From positions 1 through 43,395 of the forward strand of contig CADEEZ010000009.1 of NCBI GenBank assembly GCA_902826485.1: a stretch of 43,395 nt of DNA, written 5' to 3'. The notes beneath the pieces are model-generated. The model had not been told where the DNA came from and searched no databases. It saw nothing but the letters and a program-made list of their open reading frames with translations. The stretch comes from an uncultured Gammaproteobacteria bacterium. GTDB taxonomy: Bacteria; Pseudomonadota; Gammaproteobacteria; Berkiellales; Berkiellaceae. The number at the start of each line of letters is the position of its first letter. Within the stretch, counting starts at the first letter, position 1. This document shows, one piece after another, positions 1-7,068 of this stretch. The position numbers and the translations under genes are program-made.

Positions 1-320
1 ATTCCCTACGTGCCGCGGCTTGTCCGCGGCATCCAGGTTCACAAATTTTTAATGAAAATATAAATCGCTGGATACCGCGGACAAGCCGCGGTAAGTAGAG
101 AAGAGAGTGAATAACTTTACGCTTAACGTCTATGCACACAAGCTCTGCCCTGTAAGCTTAAAGATATCATTCCCTACGTGCCGCGGCTTGTCCGCGGCAT
201 CCAGGTTCACAAATTTTTAATGAAAATATAAATCGCTGGATACCGCGGACAAACCGCGGTAAGTAGAGAAGAGAGTGAATAGCTTTACGCTTAAGATCTA
301 TGCACACCAGCTCTGCCTTG
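1..320. repeat. Two tandem copies of a 168-bp REP-like palindromic repeat
   Basis: The unit at 1-168 is repeated almost identically from 169 to about 320. Each unit contains two 17-bp arms, CCGCGGCTTGTCCGCGG and its exact reverse complement CCGCGGACAAGCCGCGG, about 50 bp apart; the second copy has a single change in its second arm. Each arm is also a short palindrome. The transcript could form a long hairpin. A 35-bp degraded relative of the first arm lies between gpmI and envC near 32268. No coding frame is evident. The stretch 1-389 otherwise holds only the leader of the small gene at 390. Confidence 0.9.
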
Positions 321-389
321 AAAATTAAAATTAGTCTTATACTAAATAAATCTAAATAATTTTACTCCCATTAAAAAAAAGGATTTTAT

Positions 390-584
390 ATGCAAATAAT
401 TAAACAAAATGATCTTAATAAAATTAGCGGTGGTGAACGCATCAATGCTGGAATGGGCGCTGCTGTAGGAATGACTATTTACATTTGCTTTACAGACAGT
501 TTAGGAATAGAACCCACATTTTTTGGAGCAGTAGCCAGTACACTTATTGGCGGTATTGCTGGTTTTATTATTTCCATAACCTAA
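390..584 (+). CDS. Small double-glycine-leader peptide (bacteriocin/microcin-like precursor)
   Basis: This is a 64-residue protein. Residues 1-15 end in LNKISGG, matching the double-glycine leader consensus (hydrophobic residues at -7 and -4, GG at -2/-1) cut by C39-peptidase ABC exporters. The predicted 49-residue core is hydrophobic and rich in small residues and glycines (GxGAAVG, IGGIAGF), as in class II bacteriocins and microcins; it has one Cys. AAGGA at 379-383, six bases before the ATG, supports the start. A hairpin at 609-627 follows the stop. No C39 exporter or immunity gene is adjacent. A second protein with a leader of the same length lies at 7069. Function is inferred from the leader only; another secreted peptide role, such as signalling, is possible. 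Confidence 0.6.
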   Translation: MQIIKQNDLNKISGGERINAGMGAAVGMTIYICFTDSLGIEPTFFGAVASTLIGGIAGFIISIT

Positions 585-608
585 TACGATGATCTACTCG
601 AGATTGAA

Positions 609-627
609 GGGAGCAAATCTTGCTCCC
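609..627. terminator. Terminator hairpin between convergent genes
   Basis: A perfect 8-bp stem (GGGAGCAA / TTGCTCCC) has a 3-base loop and lies between the plus-strand peptide gene (stop at 584) and the minus-strand deaminase gene (stop at 644). It is followed by CCTTTG on the plus strand and TTCAATC on the minus strand, so the T-run is weak. It may serve both genes. Confidence 0.6.
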
Positions 628-643
628 CTTTGCATGATTAACC

Positions 644-2104
644 CTACACAAAGCCAAATGTTCTTTTAGTTTTTAGTTCAGGTTCGATTAAAGATTGCTT
701 AAAGTTTTCTTTTGCTTCCTCTACACAAGAATCATGGTTCATTGCATAATGAATAAATTTTCTTTCGTAAGCACGTAAACTTTTTGCCAAGCCGGTTAAC
801 TCATGGCTTTGCCCAAAATCAGTCTCGCAAAATTGAAGAAAATCATAAGCATGGTTTGTTTTACATAAATCTATAGCCGAGGAGTCAAAATAAATGCGTG
901 CGTGTGTTTCATTATATTTCGCATCGGATATAATCCTTTTAATTTTATGAAATGTCTCATATATTCCAATTCGTGCTAATAATTTTTCTTTTAACGATTT
1001 TTCGGCAAAACTCATTTCAATCGAATTTTTGCAAAGTTGCACTAATTTATCATCAGTAAAGTTAAGTTTTTCTTTTAGCAAAGTATATTCTTTGCCTAAT
1101 GAAGTAGAAAAATAAGTGGGATCATCTGAATTAATTGAAATTTTAACCCCGGCTTTCATTAATTGTCGAACAGGATGAGTCTCAATCGATTCAAATAAGC
1201 CTAAAGCCAAATTACTGCTGGGGCAAATTTCTAAACCAATATTATTTTGCTTAAGAAATTCGATTATTTCAGGATCTTGAATCGACGTTACCCCATGCCC
1301 TACTCGATTTAATTGAAGCTTTTCAACTGCTTCTTTAATAAAATGAGCTGGAGCATGTTCTCCTGCATGCGCAGTTCTAAGCAATCCTAATTTGGCTGCC
1401 TTCTCATAAGATCCTGCAAATAAATCAGGACCAAACTGCACCTCATCTCCGGCAAGATTAATGCCTTTAATGTAAGGATGAAGGTAGCTTTCGATTTCAT
1501 TCATCGTATTCATACAATGCTGAGGGCCATTATGCCGGAGCAAAATCATCAAAATACGTGCTTCAATGCCAAAATCTGTTTTCGCTCTATCAATTGCCCT
1601 TACTAAGGCATCCACAAATTGTGGGTAAGTCATTCCTGAAGTGCCAGATACAGATTGATCTTTTACTAAAATATCATGGGCACCATACCCTACTCGATTT
1701 TGCTTAACATGATCAGCAGAGCAGCTTAGTTCAATGTATATAGCCCCTTCTTCAGCACATCGCTTTAAGTAATCATATATAACTGCTTCAATATCCGATT
1801 CAGTAATTATCACTTTGGTTGCCAAATCGTAAACCCGTAAAAAATCTATAAAGTTTTTGGGTTCAAAATGAATATTGCCCTCAGAAGTAAAAATCAAATC
1901 GGGTGATAATTGAATATTATTTTTTTTTGCCAATTGCTCAATCATAGATTGTGTTAATGTACCCCCTTCAGCATGCACATGAAGCTCACTAATGGGGAGT
2001 AGTGATAAATCCATCTTTTGCATAACATCCCTGTTTTTATTGCCCGAATCTCTCAGAGTATTGTAATGGGGTAGTACAACCGTTGATAAATTATCGTAAT
2101 CCAT
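644..2104 (-). CDS. Adenosine/adenine deaminase family protein with C-terminal extension
   Basis: This 486-residue metal-dependent deaminase belongs to the adenosine deaminase branch of the amidohydrolases. Visible signatures are HVHAEGG (H42, H44), GINLAGDE near 214-221, HAGE (246-249), VGHG (268-271), CPSSN (294-298) and NSDDP (325-329). Metal ligands and catalytic residues therefore all appear present. It likely deaminates adenosine or a related purine; the substrate cannot be fixed from sequence. The family is usually about 330-360 residues, and here roughly 130 extra residues follow the barrel and are unrecognised. The ATG at 2104 has AGGA six bases upstream. There is no signal peptide. 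The nearest minus-strand neighbour upstream is the 485-residue candidate effector. It could serve purine salvage or act on host purines. Confidence 0.85.
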   Translation of the reverse strand: MDYDNLSTVVLPHYNTLRDSGNKNRDVMQKMDLSLLPISELHVHAEGGTLTQSMIEQLAKKNNIQLSPDLIFTSEGNIHFEPKNFIDFLRVYDLATKVIITESDIEAVIYDYLKRCAEEGAIYIELSCSADHVKQNRVGYGAHDILVKDQSVSGTSGMTYPQFVDALVRAIDRAKTDFGIEARILMILLRHNGPQHCMNTMNEIESYLHPYIKGINLAGDEVQFGPDLFAGSYEKAAKLGLLRTAHAGEHAPAHFIKEAVEKLQLNRVGHGVTSIQDPEIIEFLKQNNIGLEICPSSNLALGLFESIETHPVRQLMKAGVKISINSDDPTYFSTSLGKEYTLLKEKLNFTDDKLVQLCKNSIEMSFAEKSLKEKLLARIGIYETFHKIKRIISDAKYNETHARIYFDSSAIDLCKTNHAYDFLQFCETDFGQSHELTGLAKSLRAYERKFIHYAMNHDSCVEEAKENFKQSLIEPELKTKRTFGFV

Positions 2105-2164
2105 TCTCGTTCCTTATTTAGGCTTTTTAGTTTGAACTCTTTCATTAATGCTTATTTTAATATT

Positions 2165-2208
2165 GAAAGGCAAACTAATGTAGATCAGGATATATATAAA
2201 AGCAATTC
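2165..2208. repeat. 44-bp dispersed direct repeat, copy 1
   Basis: The sequence at 2165-2208 recurs in the same orientation at 4289-4332 with about three differences. The two copies flank the 485-residue gene and the decayed gene after it. Copy 1 lies just upstream of the deaminase gene. Read on the minus strand, it carries a stop-interrupted version of the first residues of the pseudogene at 4058-4313, so it may be a remnant of the same lost gene. Confidence 0.7.
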
Positions 2209-2279
2209 TAACTTAGTAGGCATGGTGTCAAAAAATCACTAGCTTAAATTTTTAGGGGGGGGTGCTACTGCTTCTTCTG

Positions 2280-3737
2280 TTATTTAAAGATCGCGGTAGA
2301 TGTCCTCTGCTCTTTTTCTATGTCTTTTTCTATGTCTTTTTCTATGTCTTTTTCTATGTCTTTTTCTATGTCTTTTTCTTTAGTTTTGCTGGCGCTATGC
2401 ATAAATATTATCTTCTTTTCAAAGGCATCCGAATGAATCTCTTCTGGATCTGTGCTCTCTGCCTGAAGGATATCCTTTAAATGCGTCAGAGACACCTTAA
2501 TGTCCCAACATTGAGATTTGTATATATCGCTACCATCTTCTGGATTTCTTAAAGTTAAATCTTCTATCCTTTCTGCATGAGCATTCCCATTCCTAGTAAC
2601 AATATCTTCACGTGTAAATGAACATTTAACCTTAGGATACAAAATTTTTACATATTTTGCTGCTTCTAAAATTGGCGATGAAACACACTCTTCGTTAAGA
2701 ATGAATGGGGTTTGTGGGAAACTATGCCCTACCATAAAATTACCGAATGGTAAACAACCATGCTCATCAAAATCATATTTTACCCAATTATCATCAGTAT
2801 GTATGTCAAACATTTTGGTATTTATGATAGTGGTGTTACAAATTGTACCAAGAATGATATTAAATAATTCCCTTTTTTGGAAATATATCATTTCACTTAG
2901 TCTGACTAAACATAAATCTCTTAGTTTTCCGTGATCAGAATTTTTGAACTGAAATTGTTCAAATGGATTCGTTTTGAGATTTACCAAGTTTAAAATTGAA
3001 ATAACACGAGACAAGTGAACATTAATAAAAATTTTGACCGCTTTAATCATTTGTGGGTGATAAATCATTTGGATAAATTGATTTTCCAAACCATTGTGCA
3101 GAATGCCTATTGCATTAAGGTTTTCCATTATCATTGGCGCGAATAATTGTTCTTTCGTCAGTCTGGCATTTCTATCAACATATTTATCACCAATACATAA
3201 ATCAGAAAATATAGCAGCCTCTTTTAAATCCACTTCTATTGAATTAATGCAAATGATAAGCTTCATTAAATCGATGCGAAAATATATTGGTATATAGTCT
3301 GAAAAAACATCAGGGTTAAGCTTAACTATTTCAATGTTTCTAATATCACGCAAGATTATATTGTAAGATTCATCTTTTTCTTTTATTTTATTTAATACAA
3401 GCTGTGTGGCACAAATTGCTTCCTGTGTAACAAATTTACTATCATACCAAATAATCACTTCAGCAGTGAGATTCAATTCTTTCCATTTTTTTGCTTTATC
3501 TAAAAAGTTTTCAATCAGTTCATCTTCAGTTTTACTATTATTGATATATTTACTGGATATGTCTAAAGCTCTATTTAACCACATTAAATTAATTGAATAG
3601 TCACTTGGCATATTTTTCAGTGCATTTTCTTTCAAATATCTGTTAAATAGAGGCAGTGATTCATATAGAATATCTTCTTCTAGCGATATTTTTTTTCTAG
3701 GAGGGCCACCAAGGTCTGACGAAGCTTTATGTTTCAT
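2280..3737 (-). CDS. Unrecognised large protein, candidate effector with glycosyltransferase-like motifs
   Basis: This 485-residue protein has no signal peptide or obvious membrane segment. Near the N-terminus is a basic patch, PPRKK (12-16), resembling a monopartite nuclear localisation signal. The order IIWYDS (95-100), YFRIDL (152-157), FSDL (177-180) and GLENQF (216-221) resembles bacterial toxin/effector glycosyltransferases (GT-A fold), which have WYDS, an SDxxR helix and a DxD. A clean DxD is missing here, so activity is doubtful. The C-terminus carries five KDIE tandem units (about 453-475) encoded by a 12-bp repeat. Only a weak GAGA precedes the ATG. The gene is AT-rich, isolated, and flanked by 44-bp direct repeats. 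The glycosyltransferase reading is tentative. Confidence 0.5.
   Translation of the reverse strand: MKHKASSDLGGPPRKKISLEEDILYESLPLFNRYLKENALKNMPSDYSINLMWLNRALDISSKYINNSKTEDELIENFLDKAKKWKELNLTAEVIIWYDSKFVTQEAICATQLVLNKIKEKDESYNIILRDIRNIEIVKLNPDVFSDYIPIYFRIDLMKLIICINSIEVDLKEAAIFSDLCIGDKYVDRNARLTKEQLFAPMIMENLNAIGILHNGLENQFIQMIYHPQMIKAVKIFINVHLSRVISILNLVNLKTNPFEQFQFKNSDHGKLRDLCLVRLSEMIYFQKRELFNIILGTICNTTIINTKMFDIHTDDNWVKYDFDEHGCLPFGNFMVGHSFPQTPFILNEECVSSPILEAAKYVKILYPKVKCSFTREDIVTRNGNAHAERIEDLTLRNPEDGSDIYKSQCWDIKVSLTHLKDILQAESTDPEEIHSDAFEKKIIFMHSASKTKEKDIEKDIEKDIEKDIEKDIEKEQRTSTAIFK
2311..2379. repeat. In-frame 12-bp tandem repeat encoding KDIE units
   Basis: Five full copies of TCTTTTTCTATG plus a partial sixth lie inside the 3' end of the minus-strand 485-residue gene. 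The unit is a multiple of three, so changes in copy number would lengthen or shorten the charged tail without breaking the frame. A run of eight G residues lies just beyond the stop at 2255-2262. Confidence 0.9.
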
Positions 3738-4057
3738 TTGTTATCTCATTTAATAAAGGTATATTTTTGTTATCTTATATATAACTAATCAAGAAAGTAA
3801 TATTTTATAGAGAGGTGGTAAAAATTCGCAGATAAGCGGTAATATAGAAGTAATGAATGCAACGCTGGAGGATTAGAAAAAAAATTAAGTCTATTATTTT
3901 ATGCTTAAAAAGCATTGCTATTTTTAGTGTATTTACACTAATTTAAAATAGGATAGAGTAATAATATGATACAACCTTTTCCATGTTTGGGGTCATGGGT
4001 GAGGGTAATTCATTCACACCGGGCTCCGCTCGCATGCTCGCTCTACCTAAATACTGT
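3738..4057. other. AT-rich intergenic stretch with small palindromes and a repeat fragment
   Basis: No gene is visible here. It contains palindromes ATGCTT-AAA-AAGCAT (3901-3915) and TTAGTGTA-TT-TACACTAA (3924-3941). At about 3998-4048 there is a fragment (GTGAGGGTAATTCATTCA... through CTCGCTCT) that is related to the repeat at 6266-6345. The part next to 3738 presumably holds the promoter of the minus-strand 485-residue gene. Confidence 0.6.
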
Positions 4058-4313
4058 TTAGGTATAATTTCTCAAAAGCCGAATGAGCTCTGATAAGGTT
4101 TTGTTTGACGCATCCTCTCGTCGCTCTTTCAAATACTTTTCAAGAGCCACTTCAAGATAATCATTTAAAAGTTAACACATCAAGAACAAATACGAAGGGC
4201 TTAAGCCAAGTAAATATTCCTTGTTTTTTATATTTGACTTCTATAGCAAGTAATTTTCCTTCTGCATCGTAAGTTTTTAGGGTCAGAAGAAAGGCAAACC
4301 AATGTAGATCAGG
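4058..4313 (-). pseudogene. Frameshifted gene remnant, unrecognised
   Basis: Two minus-strand reading frames abut with protein-like composition. 4313-4161 encodes 50 residues starting PDLHWFAF and including LLAIEVKYKK; 4171-4058 encodes 37 residues including DYLEVALEKYLKERR and ends in a stop. A one-base shift near 4161-4171 would join them into about 85 continuous codons. There is no start codon or ribosome-binding site. The 5' end coincides with copy 2 of the 44-bp repeat. I do not recognise the family. It is read as the 3' remnant of a decayed accessory gene. Confidence 0.5.
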
Positions 4314-4332
4314 CTATTTATAAAAGCAATTT
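4289..4332. repeat. 44-bp dispersed direct repeat, copy 2
   Basis: This is the partner of 2165-2208, about three mismatches, same orientation, 2.1 kb away. It overlaps the 5' end of the pseudogene remnant. From 4333 to the next gene I see no other feature, except an isolated strong AGGAGG at 4431-4436 that is too far from the next likely start. Confidence 0.7.
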
Positions 4333-4491
4333 TAGCGGTCTTCGTCTAACTCCTCTTGAGCTTTTTGTAGGGCTAGTATTGAACTCTTTGCCATTTATCC
4401 TGCTTTTCACCCCTTTTGTCGAGATTTAATAGGAGGTTAGTCGATCAACTTATACAATGTATTCATTTAATTATTATTGGATGAATACTTC

Positions 4492-5343
4492 ATGGATACT
4501 ATTGATACTGTTGATACTATTATTATCGATTTATTTCATTTTGCTCCGGAAAAAATTGGACCGGAATCAGCAGAGCACGATATTGTTGGCACCTCAGAAA
4601 GCGGCATTAACTTTGTGCTTGGTTATGGCAAAAAACACCGTTTTTATTACTGTGATGATATTGACCATGAAGAAAGTATTCATCAATGGCATTTTCGTGA
4701 TCTTTCTGCGATAAAACATGAGATTAAGCTGATTGATGTGCAATCGATAGTTGAACCTTTAAATGATTTAGCTTCAGAAAATAAAGCTGTTCGTCTTATT
4801 TTAAATGGCCAGGGTGCGCTTCAACAAAATGGCTTTGAAGAAGACGCGATCGCTGGATACAATATTCACGAAATTTTGGGCTTAATTGATAATTTTATTA
4901 TCAAATTTAATTTAAATACTGAAGCTAAAAAACTCTCAGAATTGATTATTTTCTCATGCTGTATGGCTCAATCAGATGAGTTTATTTCTGCATTATTAGA
5001 AAAATTTAGTCAAACAAAATATCCTATCAAAATTATTTTATTTTCAGAAATGGTCTTTTTTTCAAAACAGGGTCACTTTATTTCATTTTTTAAAAATAGC
5101 TCTTCCGTAGAACAAACATTAGAAAACTTAACTAATAAGACAGCAACTATCCTTAGATTTATGCCGGCATTTAAGATAAAAGCCCCTGAAACAACTGTTC
5201 CGCTTACATTTTTTCCGCAGTTTGAGCATAACCGCGGCCAAAAACGTAAATTTGATGACGCCTCAAAAGAAAATCAAGATCCTGAAGACAATATTAAAAA
5301 AAATAAATTAATAAAAAAAACTAGTATAGAGGATCCAACATAG
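4492..5343 (+). CDS. Unrecognised protein with basic NLS-like tail, candidate effector
   Basis: This is 283 residues from the ATG at 4492, with GGATG at 4479-4483 as a weak ribosome site; a TTG at 4477 is an alternative. The N-terminus is a DTIDTVDTI microrepeat encoded by a 9-bp repeat. The middle has a strand-like LILNGQG (102-108) followed about 50 residues later by IIFSCC (152-157). This spacing recalls caspase-like cysteine proteases (His-Gly then Cys after strands), but the His is Asn here, so that is only a hypothesis. The C-terminus contains KRK (251-253) and a second lysine cluster (268-276), a bipartite nuclear-localisation-like pattern. No signal peptide or membrane segment is seen. 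Confidence 0.5.
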   Translation: MDTIDTVDTIIIDLFHFAPEKIGPESAEHDIVGTSESGINFVLGYGKKHRFYYCDDIDHEESIHQWHFRDLSAIKHEIKLIDVQSIVEPLNDLASENKAVRLILNGQGALQQNGFEEDAIAGYNIHEILGLIDNFIIKFNLNTEAKKLSELIIFSCCMAQSDEFISALLEKFSQTKYPIKIILFSEMVFFSKQGHFISFFKNSSSVEQTLENLTNKTATILRFMPAFKIKAPETTVPLTFFPQFEHNRGQKRKFDDASKENQDPEDNIKKNKLIKKTSIEDPT

Positions 5344-5393
5344 GGATATAGGTGCTTAAAGAGGGTATTATTTTTAGCTTTTTAGTTTGGAAT

Positions 5394-5420
5394 GGAGGGA
5401 ATCTTTCATCGCTTCCCTCC
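5394..5420 (+). terminator. Possible terminator hairpin after the 283-residue gene
   Basis: An 8-bp stem GGAGGGAA / TTCCCTCC with an 11-base loop lies 50 bases after the stop at 5343. No T-run follows, so termination strength is uncertain. Confidence 0.4.
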
Positions 5421-5462
5421 GAGTTCCCGCAACGAATTATTAGATATCAATAAACTGCTTTT

Positions 5463-5693
5463 CTATGTTGATACATGATTCTTTCCCTCAAATTTTTTTA
5501 GAACTTCTTCGATGTTTTCGATGTCGCTTTCTTCTGGCGGCTCAGGACGATAATAATCGTTATAACCCGGATATTGACTACAAGATTGATTCATGTCTTG
5601 AAAATCATCTAATTCGATTAGATCCCTATCGAAGTCGCGACTATAAGCATTAGAGGTAGCGAGTAATAACCCTGTTAACAGTATTTTTTTCAT
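5463..5693 (-). CDS. Small secreted protein with signal peptide
   Basis: This 76-residue protein begins MKKILLTGLLLATSNAYS, a typical Sec signal peptide with likely cleavage after about residue 18. The mature part (about 58 residues) is acidic and Asp/Glu/Tyr-rich, with one Cys and a short proline stretch (YRPEPPEE), and looks unstructured. AAGGA seven bases upstream of the ATG supports expression. It lies downstream of another small minus-strand gene, separated by a terminator. No family is recognised; periplasmic or secreted location is inferred. Confidence 0.65.
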   Translation of the reverse strand: MKKILLTGLLLATSNAYSRDFDRDLIELDDFQDMNQSCSQYPGYNDYYRPEPPEESDIENIEEVLKKFEGKNHVST

Positions 5694-5710
5694 ATATGTT
5701 CCTTTATATT

Positions 5711-5738
5711 AAAAAGTGCCCAAAGTATCTTTAGGCAC
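5711..5738 (-). terminator. Intrinsic terminator of the 55-residue gene
   Basis: On the minus strand GTGCC ... GGCAC forms a stem, extended inward by AAAG/CTTT after one mismatch, and is followed by TTTTT. It lies downstream of the gene at 5791-5958 and upstream of the gene at 5463-5693, so those two are probably separate transcripts. Confidence 0.7.
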
Positions 5739-5744
5739 GAACAG

Positions 5745-5764
5745 AATCTGAACCTATTCAGATT
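5745..5764 (+). terminator. Hairpin with T-run, plus orientation
   Basis: A perfect stem AATCTGAA-CCTA-TTCAGATT is followed by TTTTAATTTTT. It has the form of an intrinsic terminator on the plus strand, yet no plus-strand gene lies just upstream. It may block antisense transcription into the 55-residue gene. Confidence 0.5.
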
Positions 5765-5790
5765 TTTTAATTTTTAGATAACCTGATTCA

Positions 5791-5958
5791 TTATTTCAAC
5801 GGTAAACATACCTGCGCTACCAAAGAATCAGTGAAAACATCTACTAACACACCAAACATAAATAATCCGATGCGCATGGCATCAAAAAAATATCCAAAGA
5901 TATTTTTTAGACAAGTGTCTTTAAACTGTGAATCAGTCAATGAATGTGAACGCTGCAT
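5791..5958 (-). CDS. Small hydrophobic protein, unrecognised
   Basis: This is 55 residues from the ATG at 5958, chosen because AGGGA lies seven bases upstream; a longer frame to 6006 lacks a ribosome site. Residues about 20-47 (IFGYFFDAMRIGLFMFGVLV) form one hydrophobic segment that could span a membrane. Two Cys are present. It has its own downstream terminator. The size and single hydrophobic helix are compatible with a small membrane peptide, type I toxin-like or otherwise, but nothing identifies it. Confidence 0.45.
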   Translation of the reverse strand: MQRSHSLTDSQFKDTCLKNIFGYFFDAMRIGLFMFGVLVDVFTDSLVAQVCLPLK

Positions 5959-6103
5959 TATTTTATCCCTAAGATTAAATAAAAAAATAAAAGATATAAA
6001 AATCAATTACTTCAGTTTATTTGACAACTTTTATTAGGGGGAAAAATAGATTAGAATAGGCGAAGCCATGAGTTGATCTCCTTAGTTGATTAATTTATGG
6101 TCA

Positions 6104-6137
6104 GTTCGTGCAAGGTGTATCAGGACCTTGCATGAAC
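6104..6137. repeat. 13-bp inverted repeat in gene-free stretch
   Basis: GTTCGTGCAAGGT pairs with ACCTTGCATGAAC over an 8-base loop, one mismatch in 13. It is not followed by a T-run. It lies in the gene-free stretch 5959-7068. Confidence 0.6.
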
Positions 6138-6265
6138 GCTGCATTTCGGAGAATACCTTTTCTTCTTATTCTGTGCAATCCTTTTTTTTAACCGCAACTT
6201 TGGTTTGAAAACAAGTTTTTTAAAAGTAACTAGCTGTTTGTTCCGCCGGCACCCCGGTGGAAAAT

Positions 6266-6345
6266 GGTGAGAGTGATTCACTCCGGATTCCGCTCGCTCC
6301 TCCTACGCTAAAGCTTCGGAGGACAAGATGCTCGCTCTGCCCCAT
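6266..6345. repeat. Dispersed repeat fragment with internal hairpin
   Basis: The part GTGAGAGTGATTCACTCCGG ... CCGCTCG and the end GCTCGCTCTGCC match the fragment at 3998-4048. Between them lies an extra hairpin TCCTCC ... GGAGGA (about 6298-6323) absent from the other copy. Frames across it are shadows. Confidence 0.55.
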
Positions 6346-6384
6346 ACTTTTATACATATAAGTTGGCAGGATCTAAAATCCCCT

Positions 6385-6520
6385 CTACCGAAGCGAGCAA
6401 AGCGAAGCGCGTGGGAGAGGGTGGCGAGGCATAGCGATAGCGCCGAGACGGGTGAGGGTTTTTTAAATCCTGTTTTTTCCCTCATCCGGCCTTTCAGGCC
6501 ACCTTCTCCCGCTACCACTC
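6385..6520. repeat. REP-like nested palindrome
   Basis: GGGAGAGGGTGGC near 6411 pairs with GCCACCTTCTCCC near 6497 (one mismatch), and inside it GGGTGAGGG pairs with CCCTCATCC around a T-rich centre. The element is GC-rich compared with its surroundings. Nested palindromes of this type are usual in intergenic REP families. Long frames across it on both strands are artefacts of the repeat. Confidence 0.65.
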
Positions 6521-6730
6521 AGCTACGCTTCATTGTGGTAGAAGGGATGAAACCATATCGAGCCATTTTTTTAGTATCATCAAAAATATTCTCAGACTTG
6601 AAAGACGAAAAAGACGAAGACGGAGCCAGGCTTGTATTATAGTATTTCTAGTGTCACTTTTAATTTTTTATCTAATATTTCTTGAGAGAAGTGCTCACAT
6701 CTCTTCATTGTAGTATCTTTCTTGCTTGTT

Positions 6731-6938
6731 AAATCCCCCCGGCGCATTCTGCGCCGGCCCCCTTTGGCATCAAAGGGGGCGAACCCGCACATTTCAATAT
6801 CGCAAAAAATCTTTAAGCTTATAAATTTTAAACTTAGCATTCTTTTAAAAATAAAATTTGGCACATTACATAAACGAGGAAGGATTGCCCCCTTTGATGC
6901 CAAAGGGGGCCGACAGCCGCAGGCTGGCGGGGGGATTT
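6731..6938. repeat. MITE-like element with long terminal inverted repeats
   Basis: The left arm 6731-6784 and right arm about 6885-6938 are inverted copies: both begin AAATCCCCCC on their own strand, and both contain GCCCCCTTTGATGCCAAAGG, with a variable GC-rich block between. The 100-bp centre is AT-rich and non-coding. The structure fits a miniature non-autonomous repeat. No flanking target duplication is obvious. Outside this and the other repeats, 5959-7068 holds no gene I can support. Confidence 0.75.
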
Positions 6939-7068
6939 ATAAGTGCGATGTCATTATAAAGATTCTCTAAAATTCATTTATCTTACCTATAATTAATATA
7001 ACAGCGTTATTAAAAAATACTGACATGATAATATTATATTTTTAAAGCCAATAGGGAGAAATATAACA

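Noticed and set aside
1-320. CRISPR array
   Set aside because: Only two long units with no short repeat-spacer pattern and no cas genes.
2262-2480. Plus-strand frame with FFYV repeats
   Set aside because: It is the antisense of the KDIE repeat in the minus-strand gene; no ribosome site.
4457-4714. Plus-strand frame with hydrophobic N-terminus and upstream AGGAGG
   Set aside because: The AGGAGG is 20 bases from the ATG and the frame lies mostly inside the 283-residue gene in another phase. A programmed frameshift joining them was considered but nothing slippery is seen at the overlap.
6303-6903. Several frames of 71-104 codons on both strands
   Set aside because: They run across REP/MITE-like palindromes, giving mirror-image open frames; no ribosome sites.
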